Origin: Ferrimonas futtsuensis DSM 18154
GTDB taxonomy: Bacteria > Pseudomonadota > Gammaproteobacteria > Enterobacterales > Shewanellaceae
Reading direction: 5' to 3'
NCBI RefSeq assembly: GCF_000422645.1
Contig: NZ_AUGL01000006.1
Location: 124,001 to 188,000, forward strand
Length of the DNA: 64,000 bases
Within the stretch, counting starts at the first letter, position 1. Each line of letters opens with the position of its first letter. The notes beneath the pieces were generated by a model. It had not been told where the DNA came from. It ran no database searches and saw only the letters and a program-made list of their open reading frames with translations. This document shows, piece by piece, positions 34,522 to 43,006 of this stretch. The translations under genes were made by a program, and so were the position numbers.

Positions 34522-34782
34522 ATGTCCCCGGTACTTTTTCAGAACATGGCTTCAGTATGACGCTTGCCTGGATAAGGGCAAACTGGACTACAGATTGATT
34601 TCTCCCAATGGATCAATGCCCCTGGCGATGTCACCGATCTGCCTTTGCAAGCGAATAACGCCTGGGCCTGTAAGGTTGCAGGAGATCCATTTCCTTTGAT
34701 CCACATCCTTTGGTGACGCATGCTCAGGTGCTAGGTTGAAGGTGTTGCGCACAGGAGTGCGCCTGGAATTCAAGGACTGATT
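34522..34782. other. Intergenic region between the SLC13 gene and the zinc-ribbon microprotein
   Basis: 261 bases. A minus-strand stretch reads like protein over about 35 codons (VIRLQRQIGDIARGIDPLG) but has no good start. It could be a decayed gene remnant. AAGGA and a dyad GCGCAC / GTGCGC lie just before 34783. Confidence 0.3.
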
Positions 34783-34956
34783 ATGAGGCAATGCTCAAAA
34801 TGCCAGAGGGTCATCCCCTCTCACCATGGCAGGTGCATCCGCTGCCACCCCCCGACCCTAGCCGATCGGCTGCTGATGCCGCGACGCCTTCGTTACTCCA
34901 GCCTGTTGGTGTTTGGCGGTTTGGGACTCCTGCTGCTCTATTGGTTGCCTGGCTAA
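34783..34956 (+). CDS. 57-residue zinc-ribbon membrane microprotein
   Basis: Starts MRQCSKCQRVIPSHHGRCIR: Cys4, Cys7, Cys18 and Cys21 form a CxxC-x10-CxxC zinc ribbon with adjacent His residues. A basic stretch (LMPRRLRY) and one membrane span (SLLVFGGLGLLLLYWLP) end the protein. AAGGA lies six bases before the ATG. The stop overlaps the 3' end of the convergent OPT gene by four bases. Family not recognised. The ribbon-plus-anchor plan suggests a cytoplasmic-face adaptor at the inner membrane (inference). Confidence 0.65.
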   Translation: MRQCSKCQRVIPSHHGRCIRCHPPTLADRLLMPRRLRYSSLLVFGGLGLLLLYWLPG

Positions 34957-37001
34957 TTCTGCTGTTCATGCGTGCGAGTGGTCTGTTTAAGCAGATAGAG
35001 ACAGATCAGCATGATGGCGGAAAATCCCAGCACCCCACCCAGGCGCCAGGTAGGTAAAGGTGAGCCAATAAAGGCGATATAGAGCGCTATGCCGACACCC
35101 ATCAGTGCTTCTCCGGTGATCAGACCGGAGGCCAGCAATACGCCACGGTTGTTGTTGGTCTGGTCGTTGCCCCGGTTCTGTCGAGCTCTTTGCTTTGCGA
35201 CCATGGCAGCCAACACGCCGCCGATGAAGATCGGCACCGACAGGCCCAGTGGCAGGTAGATCCCCACGGCAACCGCCAGGACCGGGAAACGAAACGACGC
35301 GTTGCGCCTCTCCTGAACGGTATCCAGGGCTATCAGCGCGACGGCCAGAGCGAAACCGATGTAAATGAAATTCCACTCTATCCCCTGGCCGAAGATCCCC
35401 TGGGCCAGCGCCATCATCAGTCCGGCCTGGGGGGCGGCGAGTACCCGGTCTGGATCGCCCCCCTCTAAGGGGCGGCCAATGCCGTACCCCGCATCCAGCA
35501 CGCTGAGGATCAGCGGGATCACCAGCGCCGCAGAGACAACCCCAACCACTTGAAACAGTTGCTGTCGCCAGGGGGTGGCGCCAACCAGATGACCGCATTT
35601 CAGATCCTGCATATTATCGCCGGCGATGGCGGCGGCAGAGCAGATCAGGGCCGCCAGATAGATCACCGCTATGGGACCCAGCATGGCGCCGGGCCCCTCC
35701 TTACCCATGATATTGACCAGAATCAGCGCAGACGTGATCACTGTGGCTATGGTCACCCCGGAAATGGGATTGTTGGAACTGCCCACCAGCCCCGCCATAT
35801 ACCCCGCCACCGAGGCGAACAGGAATCCCAGGACTAGCATCAACACCGTCATCAGAGCCGCCACCATCAACTTGTGCTCATAATCGGTCATGGCGATGTA
35901 GAAGATGGAGTAAAGCGGGATGATGGAGACGGCCACCACCAATAGAACGATGGAGAACGGCGTGTCTGCCTCGGTTCTGGGAAACGCACCATCTATGCTG
36001 GTGCGGTGATGGCGATAGGCCTTAAGCGACGCGCGAATGCCCTTGGTAAGCGGCTTAGCCAGAGCCACCAGCGACCAAAGGCCACCAACCATCATCGCCC
36101 CGACACCGATGTAGCGACACTTCTGCCAGGCCGCGCCAGCGATGCTGCCCCACTGTTGCTGGCTGATCTGTTCGAAAGAGAGTCCCGGGCTTAGGCCTGC
36201 CGCCACGAGAACCGCATCCTTGTTGAACAGCCAATTCAGTGGCACCCCGATGATGGTGCCGATGACCCCGCCAAGAAACACCAGCACGGCGATGTTGATG
36301 CCGACAATGTAACCTACACCAATCAGGGCGGGACTCAGGGTTATGCCTCCGCTGAACAGGTAATTGCCGCCAAACCAACTGCGAACGGTGCCAATGCCTC
36401 CGGCAAACAGCCCCAATCCGGACTCCATCAGTTTGTAGACGGCCCCCAGGGCACCCGCTTGGGCCAGAAGTTTGATTCCCGGGGTGGGCTGTTCGACCGG
36501 GTGTTGAGCCGGTTTGTCTCTGTCGGTCTCAATCCCCCCGGTTTTCAGTACCTCGGCGGTGGCCAGGCCTTCCGGGTAGGTGAGCCTGGCTTCAACAATC
36601 AGGGCTCGTCTTAAGGGAATGGTGAACGCCACCCCCAGAATGCCGCCGACGATGGCGATGGACACCATGGGCCAGTAGAGGTAGCCATGCCAGGCCTGCA
36701 TCATCACCAGTGCCGGAATGGTGAAGATGATTCCGGCAACCAGAGACTCCCCGGCGGATGCCGAGGTTTGTACCATGTTGTTTTCCAGGATGTTGGAGCG
36801 ACGAAACAGACGCAGAATTCCCAGCGATGCGGCGGCGGCGGGAATGGAAGCTGAGACCGTCATCCCCACCAGCAGGCCGATGTAGGCGTTGGCCGCAGCC
36901 AGCAGCACGGACAACAGCATCCCCAGTAACAGGGCCTTAACCGTGATCTCATCCAGCAGCCGCTGGGGGCCGACAACCGGAGGCGGAAGCGGTTGATTCA
37001 T
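34953..37001 (-). CDS. OPT family oligopeptide/metal-chelate transporter
   Basis: 682 residues with about 15-16 hydrophobic segments. OPT-type landmarks are GMTVSASIPAAAASLGILRLF at the N-terminus, NNMVQTSASAGESLVAGIIF, RRALIVEARLTYPEGLATAEVLKTG, SNNPISGVTI and GDNMQDLKCGHLVGATP. Bacterial OPT proteins import small peptides or metal chelates. The substrate cannot be inferred here because neighbours are other transporters. ATG 37001 begins MNQPLPPPVVGPQRLLDE, a typical soluble N-terminal tail. Confidence 0.9.
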   Translation of the reverse strand: MNQPLPPPVVGPQRLLDEITVKALLLGMLLSVLLAAANAYIGLLVGMTVSASIPAAAASLGILRLFRRSNILENNMVQTSASAGESLVAGIIFTIPALVMMQAWHGYLYWPMVSIAIVGGILGVAFTIPLRRALIVEARLTYPEGLATAEVLKTGGIETDRDKPAQHPVEQPTPGIKLLAQAGALGAVYKLMESGLGLFAGGIGTVRSWFGGNYLFSGGITLSPALIGVGYIVGINIAVLVFLGGVIGTIIGVPLNWLFNKDAVLVAAGLSPGLSFEQISQQQWGSIAGAAWQKCRYIGVGAMMVGGLWSLVALAKPLTKGIRASLKAYRHHRTSIDGAFPRTEADTPFSIVLLVVAVSIIPLYSIFYIAMTDYEHKLMVAALMTVLMLVLGFLFASVAGYMAGLVGSSNNPISGVTIATVITSALILVNIMGKEGPGAMLGPIAVIYLAALICSAAAIAGDNMQDLKCGHLVGATPWRQQLFQVVGVVSAALVIPLILSVLDAGYGIGRPLEGGDPDRVLAAPQAGLMMALAQGIFGQGIEWNFIYIGFALAVALIALDTVQERRNASFRFPVLAVAVGIYLPLGLSVPIFIGGVLAAMVAKQRARQNRGNDQTNNNRGVLLASGLITGEALMGVGIALYIAFIGSPLPTWRLGGVLGFSAIMLICLYLLKQTTRTHEQQN

Positions 37002-37064
37002 GGGTGCTCATCCAAACTCTACCCTTATTCCAAGCTAGCAGACTGTGGTCAAAACGCACCAAGG

Positions 37065-38261
37065 CTACTTGAGTTTGCGCAGTAGCAGGCCATTGGTGGT
37101 GCCTTGAACCAACAGGCTGAACAACACCACTCCAAACACCATGGACTGTATGGTCCACCAATAGGGCAACTCGGTCGGCAGTGACAGCACCAGGGCGATG
37201 GCGATGGCTCCTCTGAGCCCGCCCCACACCAGCAGCCCTTGCCAGGCCAAACTCAGGGGCTGTACCGGTTTCAGTAACAGGGCGCAGCCGGTAACCGCCA
37301 CCAGACGTCCGGCCAGGGCGGCGAGGATGGCTATGGCCATCGCCAGCCAGCGCTCAGTGAACATCTCTAGAGTGATCACCAACCCCATGATGACAAACAG
37401 CAGCGAGGTAAAGGTCAGCCCCAACCAGTTCCAGCCGAGAGTGATGGCGTCGAGGTTGACGTCTGCTGGCCGCTCGAGCCGCCACCTGACCACCAGAGCA
37501 CCGGCCATTACCGCCAAAATGCCGGACAGGTGCAGCCAGTGCTCGGCCAGATAGAAGCTGGAAAAGGCCAGGGTCACCATGGTCATCATGGTGGCGTCGG
37601 AACGATTGAGGAAGCGGCAGAGTAGCGCTGCCAGCCCGCCAAGCAAGGCCCCCAGCAGCAACCCTCCGAAAAACACCTTTAGAAAGGTGCCAAGATCAGA
37701 GGTGGCCACACTGCCCCCTTCCCGCAGGGCAAACCCCAGCAACAGGCTAAAGAGCACAACGGCACTGGCATCATTAAACAGGCTTTCTCCCTCGAACAGG
37801 GTGGTCAGTGCTTGCGGTGCTCGCTGACTTTTCAGCTGGCTGATCACCGAAACCGGATCGGTGGCAGCCAAAATGGCGCCGGTGAGCAGCGCAGCCAGCC
37901 AAGGGAAGCCCTGAGGATGGCCTAACCCCCAGTAGGTCAGTGCCCCGATGACCACCATGTTGATGACCACGCCCAGGGTCGCCAACGTCAGGACGGGCGC
38001 CAGCCATTGCTTCAGTTGCTCAGGCCTCAGGTGCCAGGCGGCCTCGAAAATCAAAATCGGCAACACCACAAAAAACACCAGGTCCTTGAGGTAGTGCGCC
38101 CTTATGCCGGTATCCAGTGACAAGACGCCTAAGGCCTGTCCGGCCACAAAGCCCACCAACAGGCAGGCCAGGGTGGTGTCCAGCCGGCATGCCTTGGCGA
38201 TGACCAGCCCGGCCAGGGCCAGGGTGATCAGGGACAGCACCTGTCCTAAGGTGGTCAGCAT
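37065..38261 (-). CDS. Cation/proton antiporter (CPA1/NhaP type), short form
   Basis: 398 residues, about 12 membrane segments, little more than the transport core. The CPA signature ILAATDPVSVISQLK followed by LTTLFEGESLFNDASAVVLF is clear, including the Asp of TDP and the FNDA block. VWGGLRGAIAIALVLSLP matches the last conserved helix. It exchanges Na+ or K+ for protons. No cytosolic regulatory tail, unlike the larger antiporter at 40.5 kb. It is 63 bases upstream of the OPT gene on the same strand. Confidence 0.92.
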   Translation of the reverse strand: MLTTLGQVLSLITLALAGLVIAKACRLDTTLACLLVGFVAGQALGVLSLDTGIRAHYLKDLVFFVVLPILIFEAAWHLRPEQLKQWLAPVLTLATLGVVINMVVIGALTYWGLGHPQGFPWLAALLTGAILAATDPVSVISQLKSQRAPQALTTLFEGESLFNDASAVVLFSLLLGFALREGGSVATSDLGTFLKVFFGGLLLGALLGGLAALLCRFLNRSDATMMTMVTLAFSSFYLAEHWLHLSGILAVMAGALVVRWRLERPADVNLDAITLGWNWLGLTFTSLLFVIMGLVITLEMFTERWLAMAIAILAALAGRLVAVTGCALLLKPVQPLSLAWQGLLVWGGLRGAIAIALVLSLPTELPYWWTIQSMVFGVVLFSLLVQGTTNGLLLRKLK

Positions 38262-38466
38262 GGGCGTCTCTTGTTTAGTTGGGTGTCATCCCCTTAAGTT
38301 AGTCGACTTACCCCTTTTGCCTAAGGCCGCAACCAATGCAACGGCTCGGTAACATGGGATAAATCGCGCTAATCCGATCCCTCTTTTGTTTCATTTCCAA
38401 GGGCTTTTGTCCTTTGACACAATCCCTCGCCCTACCCTGATTCTTTTAAAGCCGGGAGCGTGTTGG

Positions 38467-39099
38467 GTGACTGAAATGCAATTGATTCTGGTGCTGTGGT
38501 TGGTTGGCGTGCTGACCGAAGCGATCACTGGCGCCCTGGCGGCTGGCCGCAACCGCATGGATCTCTTTGGTGTGGTGATGGTGGCCTGCGTCACCGCCAT
38601 CGGTGGCGGCACAGTGCGGGATGTCCTGCTTGGAGGCTACCCTCTCATCTGGGTGGCCCACCCTGAGTATCTGGTGGCGATCGCCATTACGGCGCTGCTG
38701 ACCGTGGCCTGTGCGCCGGTCATGCGCTATCTCACCCGGTTGTTCCTGACCCTGGATGCCCTGGGTCTGGCGGTGTTCTCCATCATCGGCGTTCAGAAAG
38801 CGCTCTCTTTGGGTCACACTCCGGTAATAGCCATCGCTTCTGGCCTGATCACCGGCATCTTTGGTGGCATTTTGCGCGATCTGTTCTGTCAAAGGGTGCC
38901 CCTGGTGTTCCAGAAGGAGCTGTACGCCCTGGTGTCCCTGGTTACCGCGGCGCTCTACATGGGACTGACCCTGGCCGAACTGTCTGAATGGGTAAAACTG
39001 GCCGTCTGCCTGCCCCTGGGCTTTGGTTTACGATTATTGGCGATCCGTTTGCACTGGTCAGTGCCCACCTTCGACTATCAGGAGCAGACCGCTCACTAG
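38467..39099 (+). CDS. TRIC-type cation channel family protein (UPF0126/YadS-like)
   Basis: 210 residues with two repeats of three membrane segments: GALAAGRNRMDLFGVVMVACVT-type block first, then LDALGLAVFSIIGVQKAL. The glycine-rich signatures GGGTVRDVLLGGYPL and TGIFGGILRDLFCQRVPLVF are the family hallmark. Bacterial members form trimeric K+/cation channels. Two starts are possible: GTG 38467 (after GGGAG) or ATG 38476; the longer is given. Divergent from the antiporter gene. Confidence 0.88.
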   Translation: MTEMQLILVLWLVGVLTEAITGALAAGRNRMDLFGVVMVACVTAIGGGTVRDVLLGGYPLIWVAHPEYLVAIAITALLTVACAPVMRYLTRLFLTLDALGLAVFSIIGVQKALSLGHTPVIAIASGLITGIFGGILRDLFCQRVPLVFQKELYALVSLVTAALYMGLTLAELSEWVKLAVCLPLGFGLRLLAIRLHWSVPTFDYQEQTAH

Positions 39100-39334
39100 A
39101 GCGTTGCTGATTATTTTTGCTTAGGCATCCAGCCACTCAGGCCCCGATGTGTGGACATTGTGCCCAAGATGAAAGAGTACCCAGACGGAGCAAAGCGCCC
39201 TTCGGGGCCGGACTGACAACCACTACTCTTCGTCGTTCGATTTTGACGTAGAGCAACCATGCCTACAATCGAACTTCCTGATTAGTCGTCGTCATCCTCG
39301 GCCAAATTCTAAACGCCAAAGATCAACACGCCCT
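39100..39334. other. Non-coding stretch with a long imperfect palindrome
   Basis: No gene found. It contains the 98-base imperfect palindrome listed separately. The first bases (GAGCGTTGCTGATTA) look like an insertion-sequence end, but I could not confirm a pair. Confidence 0.4.
39206..39303. repeat. 98-base imperfect palindrome (REP/MITE-like)
   Basis: Outer arms begin and end with GGCCG / CGGCC-type bases (39206-39210, 39299-39303). Inner arms GTTCGATT (39235-39242) and AATCGAAC (39267-39274) are perfect, around a 24-base loop. Between them TGACAACCACTACTC pairs imperfectly with the opposite arm. A folded RNA or an immobile mini-element are both possible. Confidence 0.5.
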
Positions 39335-39357
39335 AAGAAAGGCGCCAATTGGCGCCT
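39335..39357 (-). terminator. Terminator of the unknown zinc-finger-like gene
   Basis: Self-complementary AGGCGCCAATTGGCGCCT (39340-39357), followed on the minus strand by TTTCTTAG. Confidence 0.65.
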
Positions 39358-39364
39358 ATTTGCT

Positions 39365-40174
39365 TTAATCCACCACCAAAGAGAGGTGGATACGCTCCTT
39401 GTTCCACAGTTCGATGATCTTCCTGGTTTTCGCCTGATTCCAGTAGCACTTGCCAAACAGGATGATGCCAGCCCCCTCGAGTTGCTCCCGCTCCTCTATG
39501 CCAAAGCGCTTCAGCAGATGGTCGCGGTAGCGGCGAATGGGGATGCCGGTGTCCTGACAACCGGCGGGGTTGAGCCACAGCATCTCCTTGTCCGAATGAG
39601 ACAGGGTACCCCAGAACATCTTGGGTCTTGCCTCCTTGGCGTTGTCGGCCGCCTCCGCTTCGGCGAAGGGAACAAACAGGTTCTTCGCCTTAAATTGATA
39701 GCCTTTGTCCAGCTCAATCAGGGCGTCGCTGGCACCAAGGTCGCTGTCTCTCAGCAAGCTGTGCAATGCCTTGGTCAGGGTTAATGGCTTAGGCTTGCCC
39801 GCTTTGGCTGGGGCTGTTGAGGCCCTGATGTTGCCGGTGCTCGCCGGGGTATCAGGTTTGCCCTCAGGCGGCTCCTCAAAGCTGAACGGGGTGACCGCCT
39901 GGTTCAGCAGTCGGTCCACCTCTTTGGCATCCTTCTCCTCTTTCTCACGCTGGGCGGTGCGCCGTTCGAGGGTGCACGCCTGAGTGTGATAGCGCGAGCC
40001 AAAACAGGCGGAGCGACCGTGGCTGCTGGCCTTGCGATAAAACGCTGGTTGGAGACACTCGGGACAAAACAGCTTCTGGCGCTTGCTCTCTCGCTCCTCA
40101 AGACTGAGCGCTTCAAAGCCGATGATGGAGTACAGGTGCTGCTGATCGCCTTCTATCCAGATTGCATCAAACAT
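39365..40174 (-). CDS. Unknown protein with an N-terminal Cys/His cluster
   Basis: 269 residues, cytosolic, not recognised. Residues 37-67 carry Cys37-x2-Cys40, His52, Cys57, His63 and Cys67 (LFCPECLQPAFYRKASSHGR and following), a probable zinc-binding module. A low-complexity linker (about 95-125, rich in Pro/Ala/Thr) joins a C-terminal domain of about 140 residues with aromatic-rich motifs (MFWGTLSHSDKEMLWLNPAG, IILFGKCYWNQAKTRKIIEL). The CPxC start of the module recalls nucleic-acid-handling proteins such as CoiA, but the match is weak. It stands alone with its own terminator. Confidence 0.6.
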   Translation of the reverse strand: MFDAIWIEGDQQHLYSIIGFEALSLEERESKRQKLFCPECLQPAFYRKASSHGRSACFGSRYHTQACTLERRTAQREKEEKDAKEVDRLLNQAVTPFSFEEPPEGKPDTPASTGNIRASTAPAKAGKPKPLTLTKALHSLLRDSDLGASDALIELDKGYQFKAKNLFVPFAEAEAADNAKEARPKMFWGTLSHSDKEMLWLNPAGCQDTGIPIRRYRDHLLKRFGIEEREQLEGAGIILFGKCYWNQAKTRKIIELWNKERIHLSLVVD

Positions 40175-40478
40175 TACTTAGGCCGGTAACTCACTGAACA
40201 ATGGTTCTTTATACCATAGCCTCGGCCGCTTGGTGCGCTTGAGTGCACACAGGGTTGATTGAGGCCACGGCGCTGCACCACCAGGCAGGAAACCAGTTTC
40301 CAAGGGGAAGACCCACCCCTCTTTGCCCGGGTGGCCCGGCTTGAACCTCGCTCCAGAAATGTGCGTCCTTAAGCGACACATTGCCGGGAAAACTCAGTGA
40401 TTTGAGCTGTGGTAATGGCTCCCCCTTTCCTGAAAATCGCTTCTATAGTTAGATAAGGCTTGTCGTCGGTAGCTGTCG
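40175..40478. other. Intergenic region with nothing identified
   Basis: 304 bases between divergent genes; presumably holds both promoters. A minus-strand frame of 67 codons lacks a ribosome-binding site and plausible composition, and I see no clear operator. Confidence 0.4.
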
Positions 40479-42950
40479 ATGCAGTTTGAGTTGGCCTTGC
40501 TGGCCCTGCTGTTCCTGATTCTCTCCCTGCTGGTGGGGGCCCTGGTGCGCCACAGCCTTAAGGGCCTGCCTGTGCCCTACACTGTGGTGCTGCTGATCAT
40601 CGGCTTGCTGCTGGGACTGGTGCAAAGAGCCGGGGTGTTCACTGGCACGACCCCAATGCTTGCCCAGACTCTGGAGCTGGTCAGTCAGATCTCGCCCCAG
40701 GTGATCCTCTATCTGTTCCTGCCAACCCTGATCTTTGAAAGCGCCTTCTCCCTGGAGGTCCACCTGTTCCGACGCATGGCACCGCAAATTGCCCTGCTGG
40801 CCATACCCGGACTGGTGATGGCGACATTGCTCACCGCACTGCTGGCCCGAGAGTGGTTTCCCTGGGAGTGGAGCTGGGCACTGTGCCTGCTGTTCGGCGC
40901 ACTCATCAGCGCGACCGATCCGGTTGCCGTGGTGGCCTTGTTGAAAGAGGTCAGCTCCCGAAAGCGTCTTGAGACCCTGATTGAGGGGGAGTCTCTGCTC
41001 AATGACGGTACCGCCATTGTGCTGTTTGGGCTGTTCTATGCCATGGCTGTCAGCGGCGCGGTCAGTGCCACTCCCCTGAACGTGGTGCTGGAATTTGTCT
41101 GGGTGGTTGCCGGGGGGCTGATGGTGGGCGCAATCACCGGGGTCATCGTCATCGCTTGGATTGGCAAGGTATTCAATGACCCCATCATAGAGATCACCCT
41201 GTCTGTGGTGGCGGCTTATCTGGTGTTCTTCATTGCCGAACGACTGCACCTCTCCGGGGTGGTCGCCCTGGTTACCCTGGCCTTTGTCTTTGCCGGAGCC
41301 GGCAGGACGCGTATCTCACCGGAAGTGGCGGGTTTTCTTCACCACTTCTGGGAGATGATGGCCCATATGGCCAACACGGTGATCTTCCTGCTGGTGGGCA
41401 TCCTGATAGCCGCAAGGGTTCCTCTGGACCAGCCGGACCTCTGGTGGTCTCTGGCACTGCTCTATCCGGCTCTGCTGGTTATCCGGGGAGCCACCATAGG
41501 CGCGCTGTTGCCCCTGCTCAAACGCATGGGAATCGGATTAACCCGAGAAAAGGCGCTGGTGCTGCTTTGGGGCGGACTGCGAGGTGCGGTCTCACTGGCA
41601 CTGGCGCTGACCATCGCTGTGGATGGACTGCTGCCCAGAGAAGTGGCAGATCAAATCCTGTTTTTGTGCGCTGGCACCGTGGTGCTGACCATAGTGGTCA
41701 ACGGCAGCTCCATGGGTCGACTGCTCGGGCTGCTGGGGTTGAACCGGCTGCCCGAGCCCAAACAGGCCACCGTCGATCGGGTAAAAGGCATCGTCGCCGA
41801 GGAGCTGAATCAGATGCTGCCCAAAATGATGGCCCACCCTTTCCTGAATCGGGCGGATTGGGCTCAGGTAAAGCGCAACATCAAGCTGCAGGAACGCACC
41901 CTGGACAGTGGTGGCAGGCTGCCGCCCTCCTCCGCCCAAGGGCTGGCGTGTCGCAGACGGCTGCTGGAGACTGAGCGGCAAAGTTACTGGTCTCAATTTG
42001 AAAGCGGCACTCTGGGACGTCACTCCACCCAGCTACTGGTGCAACTGGTAGAGCGAGCCCTGGACGGAGACGCTGAGATTGGCCCAAGAGGCGCGCTTCA
42101 GCCCTTGTGGGCCACCCCCTTGTGGCTAAGCTGGGGCCGGCGCTTTCCTATTTTTCAGGCGCCGGCCAACAGTGTGTTCTACAACCATCTTGCCCTGGGT
42201 TACGACCTGGCCAGGGGCTTCATGGAGGCCCAGCTGGAGCTCAAGTCCCACATCCAGGAACTGGCCCCGGATAACAGTCTGGCTCAACGTCTGGAAGGTG
42301 AAGTGGAGCAGAACCTGTCCATGGCAGAACGTCACATCAGTCAGATCCGAGGTTGCCACCCTGAGCTGGTGCAGGCTCTGGAAACTCAGGCGGCCAGTCG
42401 GTTGCTGCTTAACCGGGAGCGGACAGTGATTCGGCGGCAGATGGGGATGGCGGTACTGGCCCAGCCAGAAGCCCAACGGCTGCTTGAGGGGGTGGAAGGA
42501 CGAATGCACAACCTGCAGAGAAGCTCGATAGTGGCCAGGCCGGATCTCGGTGGACAGCCTCACAGCCTGTTTGCCTGGGCGAAGGAGTGCACAGAAGCCA
42601 CTCAGGCAGCATTGATGGAGCGGCTGGTGATCACCACCTACGGCGAGGGCGAGGTGATCATCGACGTGGACAGTGAACTGACCCGAATCGGGATGGTGGT
42701 CGAGGGCAGTGTCGAGTCCAGCTGGCCCACGTCCGGCGGCACAACAGCGGAGATATTGCTCCCGGGTGAGATGTTGGCCCTGTCAGCCCTGAAAAAGGGC
42801 CGGTCTAAAGCGCAATATCGGGGCAAGAGTCTGTGCCAAATCGGCTGGCTGGAGCGTGATCTGGTCAACACGCTGATGATCCGGGATCCAGTCTTGATGG
42901 GAAGGCTGTCTGAGCAGCTGACATTGGAGACGCGTGCCTTTGACGAGTGA
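40479..42950 (+). CDS. Long cation/proton antiporter with C-terminal cNMP-binding-like domain
   Basis: 823 residues. The CPA1 membrane core (about 1-425) shows SATDPVAVVALLKEVSSRKR, IEGESLLNDGTAIVLFGLF and LLWGGLRGAVSLALALTI. A long helical cytosolic region (about 430-690) is followed by a cyclic-nucleotide-binding-like barrel (about 705-810, YGEGEVIIDVDSELTRIGMV, LLPGEMLALSAL). The barrel lacks a clear RxA phosphate-binding signature, so ligand binding is doubtful. This core-plus-long-tail plan resembles eukaryotic SOS1-type Na+/H+ exchangers. ATG 40479 has only a weak ribosome-binding site. Confidence 0.88.
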   Translation: MQFELALLALLFLILSLLVGALVRHSLKGLPVPYTVVLLIIGLLLGLVQRAGVFTGTTPMLAQTLELVSQISPQVILYLFLPTLIFESAFSLEVHLFRRMAPQIALLAIPGLVMATLLTALLAREWFPWEWSWALCLLFGALISATDPVAVVALLKEVSSRKRLETLIEGESLLNDGTAIVLFGLFYAMAVSGAVSATPLNVVLEFVWVVAGGLMVGAITGVIVIAWIGKVFNDPIIEITLSVVAAYLVFFIAERLHLSGVVALVTLAFVFAGAGRTRISPEVAGFLHHFWEMMAHMANTVIFLLVGILIAARVPLDQPDLWWSLALLYPALLVIRGATIGALLPLLKRMGIGLTREKALVLLWGGLRGAVSLALALTIAVDGLLPREVADQILFLCAGTVVLTIVVNGSSMGRLLGLLGLNRLPEPKQATVDRVKGIVAEELNQMLPKMMAHPFLNRADWAQVKRNIKLQERTLDSGGRLPPSSAQGLACRRRLLETERQSYWSQFESGTLGRHSTQLLVQLVERALDGDAEIGPRGALQPLWATPLWLSWGRRFPIFQAPANSVFYNHLALGYDLARGFMEAQLELKSHIQELAPDNSLAQRLEGEVEQNLSMAERHISQIRGCHPELVQALETQAASRLLLNRERTVIRRQMGMAVLAQPEAQRLLEGVEGRMHNLQRSSIVARPDLGGQPHSLFAWAKECTEATQAALMERLVITTYGEGEVIIDVDSELTRIGMVVEGSVESSWPTSGGTTAEILLPGEMLALSALKKGRSKAQYRGKSLCQIGWLERDLVNTLMIRDPVLMGRLSEQLTLETRAFDE

Positions 42951-42958
42951 ACATAGGA

Positions 42959-42976
42959 CGGCCTGGAGACAGGCCG
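42959..42976. terminator. Bidirectional hairpin between the antiporter gene and trpB
   Basis: Stem CGGCCTG / CAGGCCG with loop GAGA in the 56-base convergent gap. There is no T run, so strength is uncertain. Confidence 0.5.
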
Positions 42977-43006
42977 CCCGAGTTCAGCTATTCCTCCCCG
43001 TTGGGA

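Noticed and set aside
34791-35057. 88-codon plus-strand frame overlapping the zinc-ribbon microprotein in another frame
   Set aside because: The overlapping frame starting at 34783 has a better ribosome-binding site, a clear Cys pattern and a membrane span; this frame runs antisense into the OPT gene.
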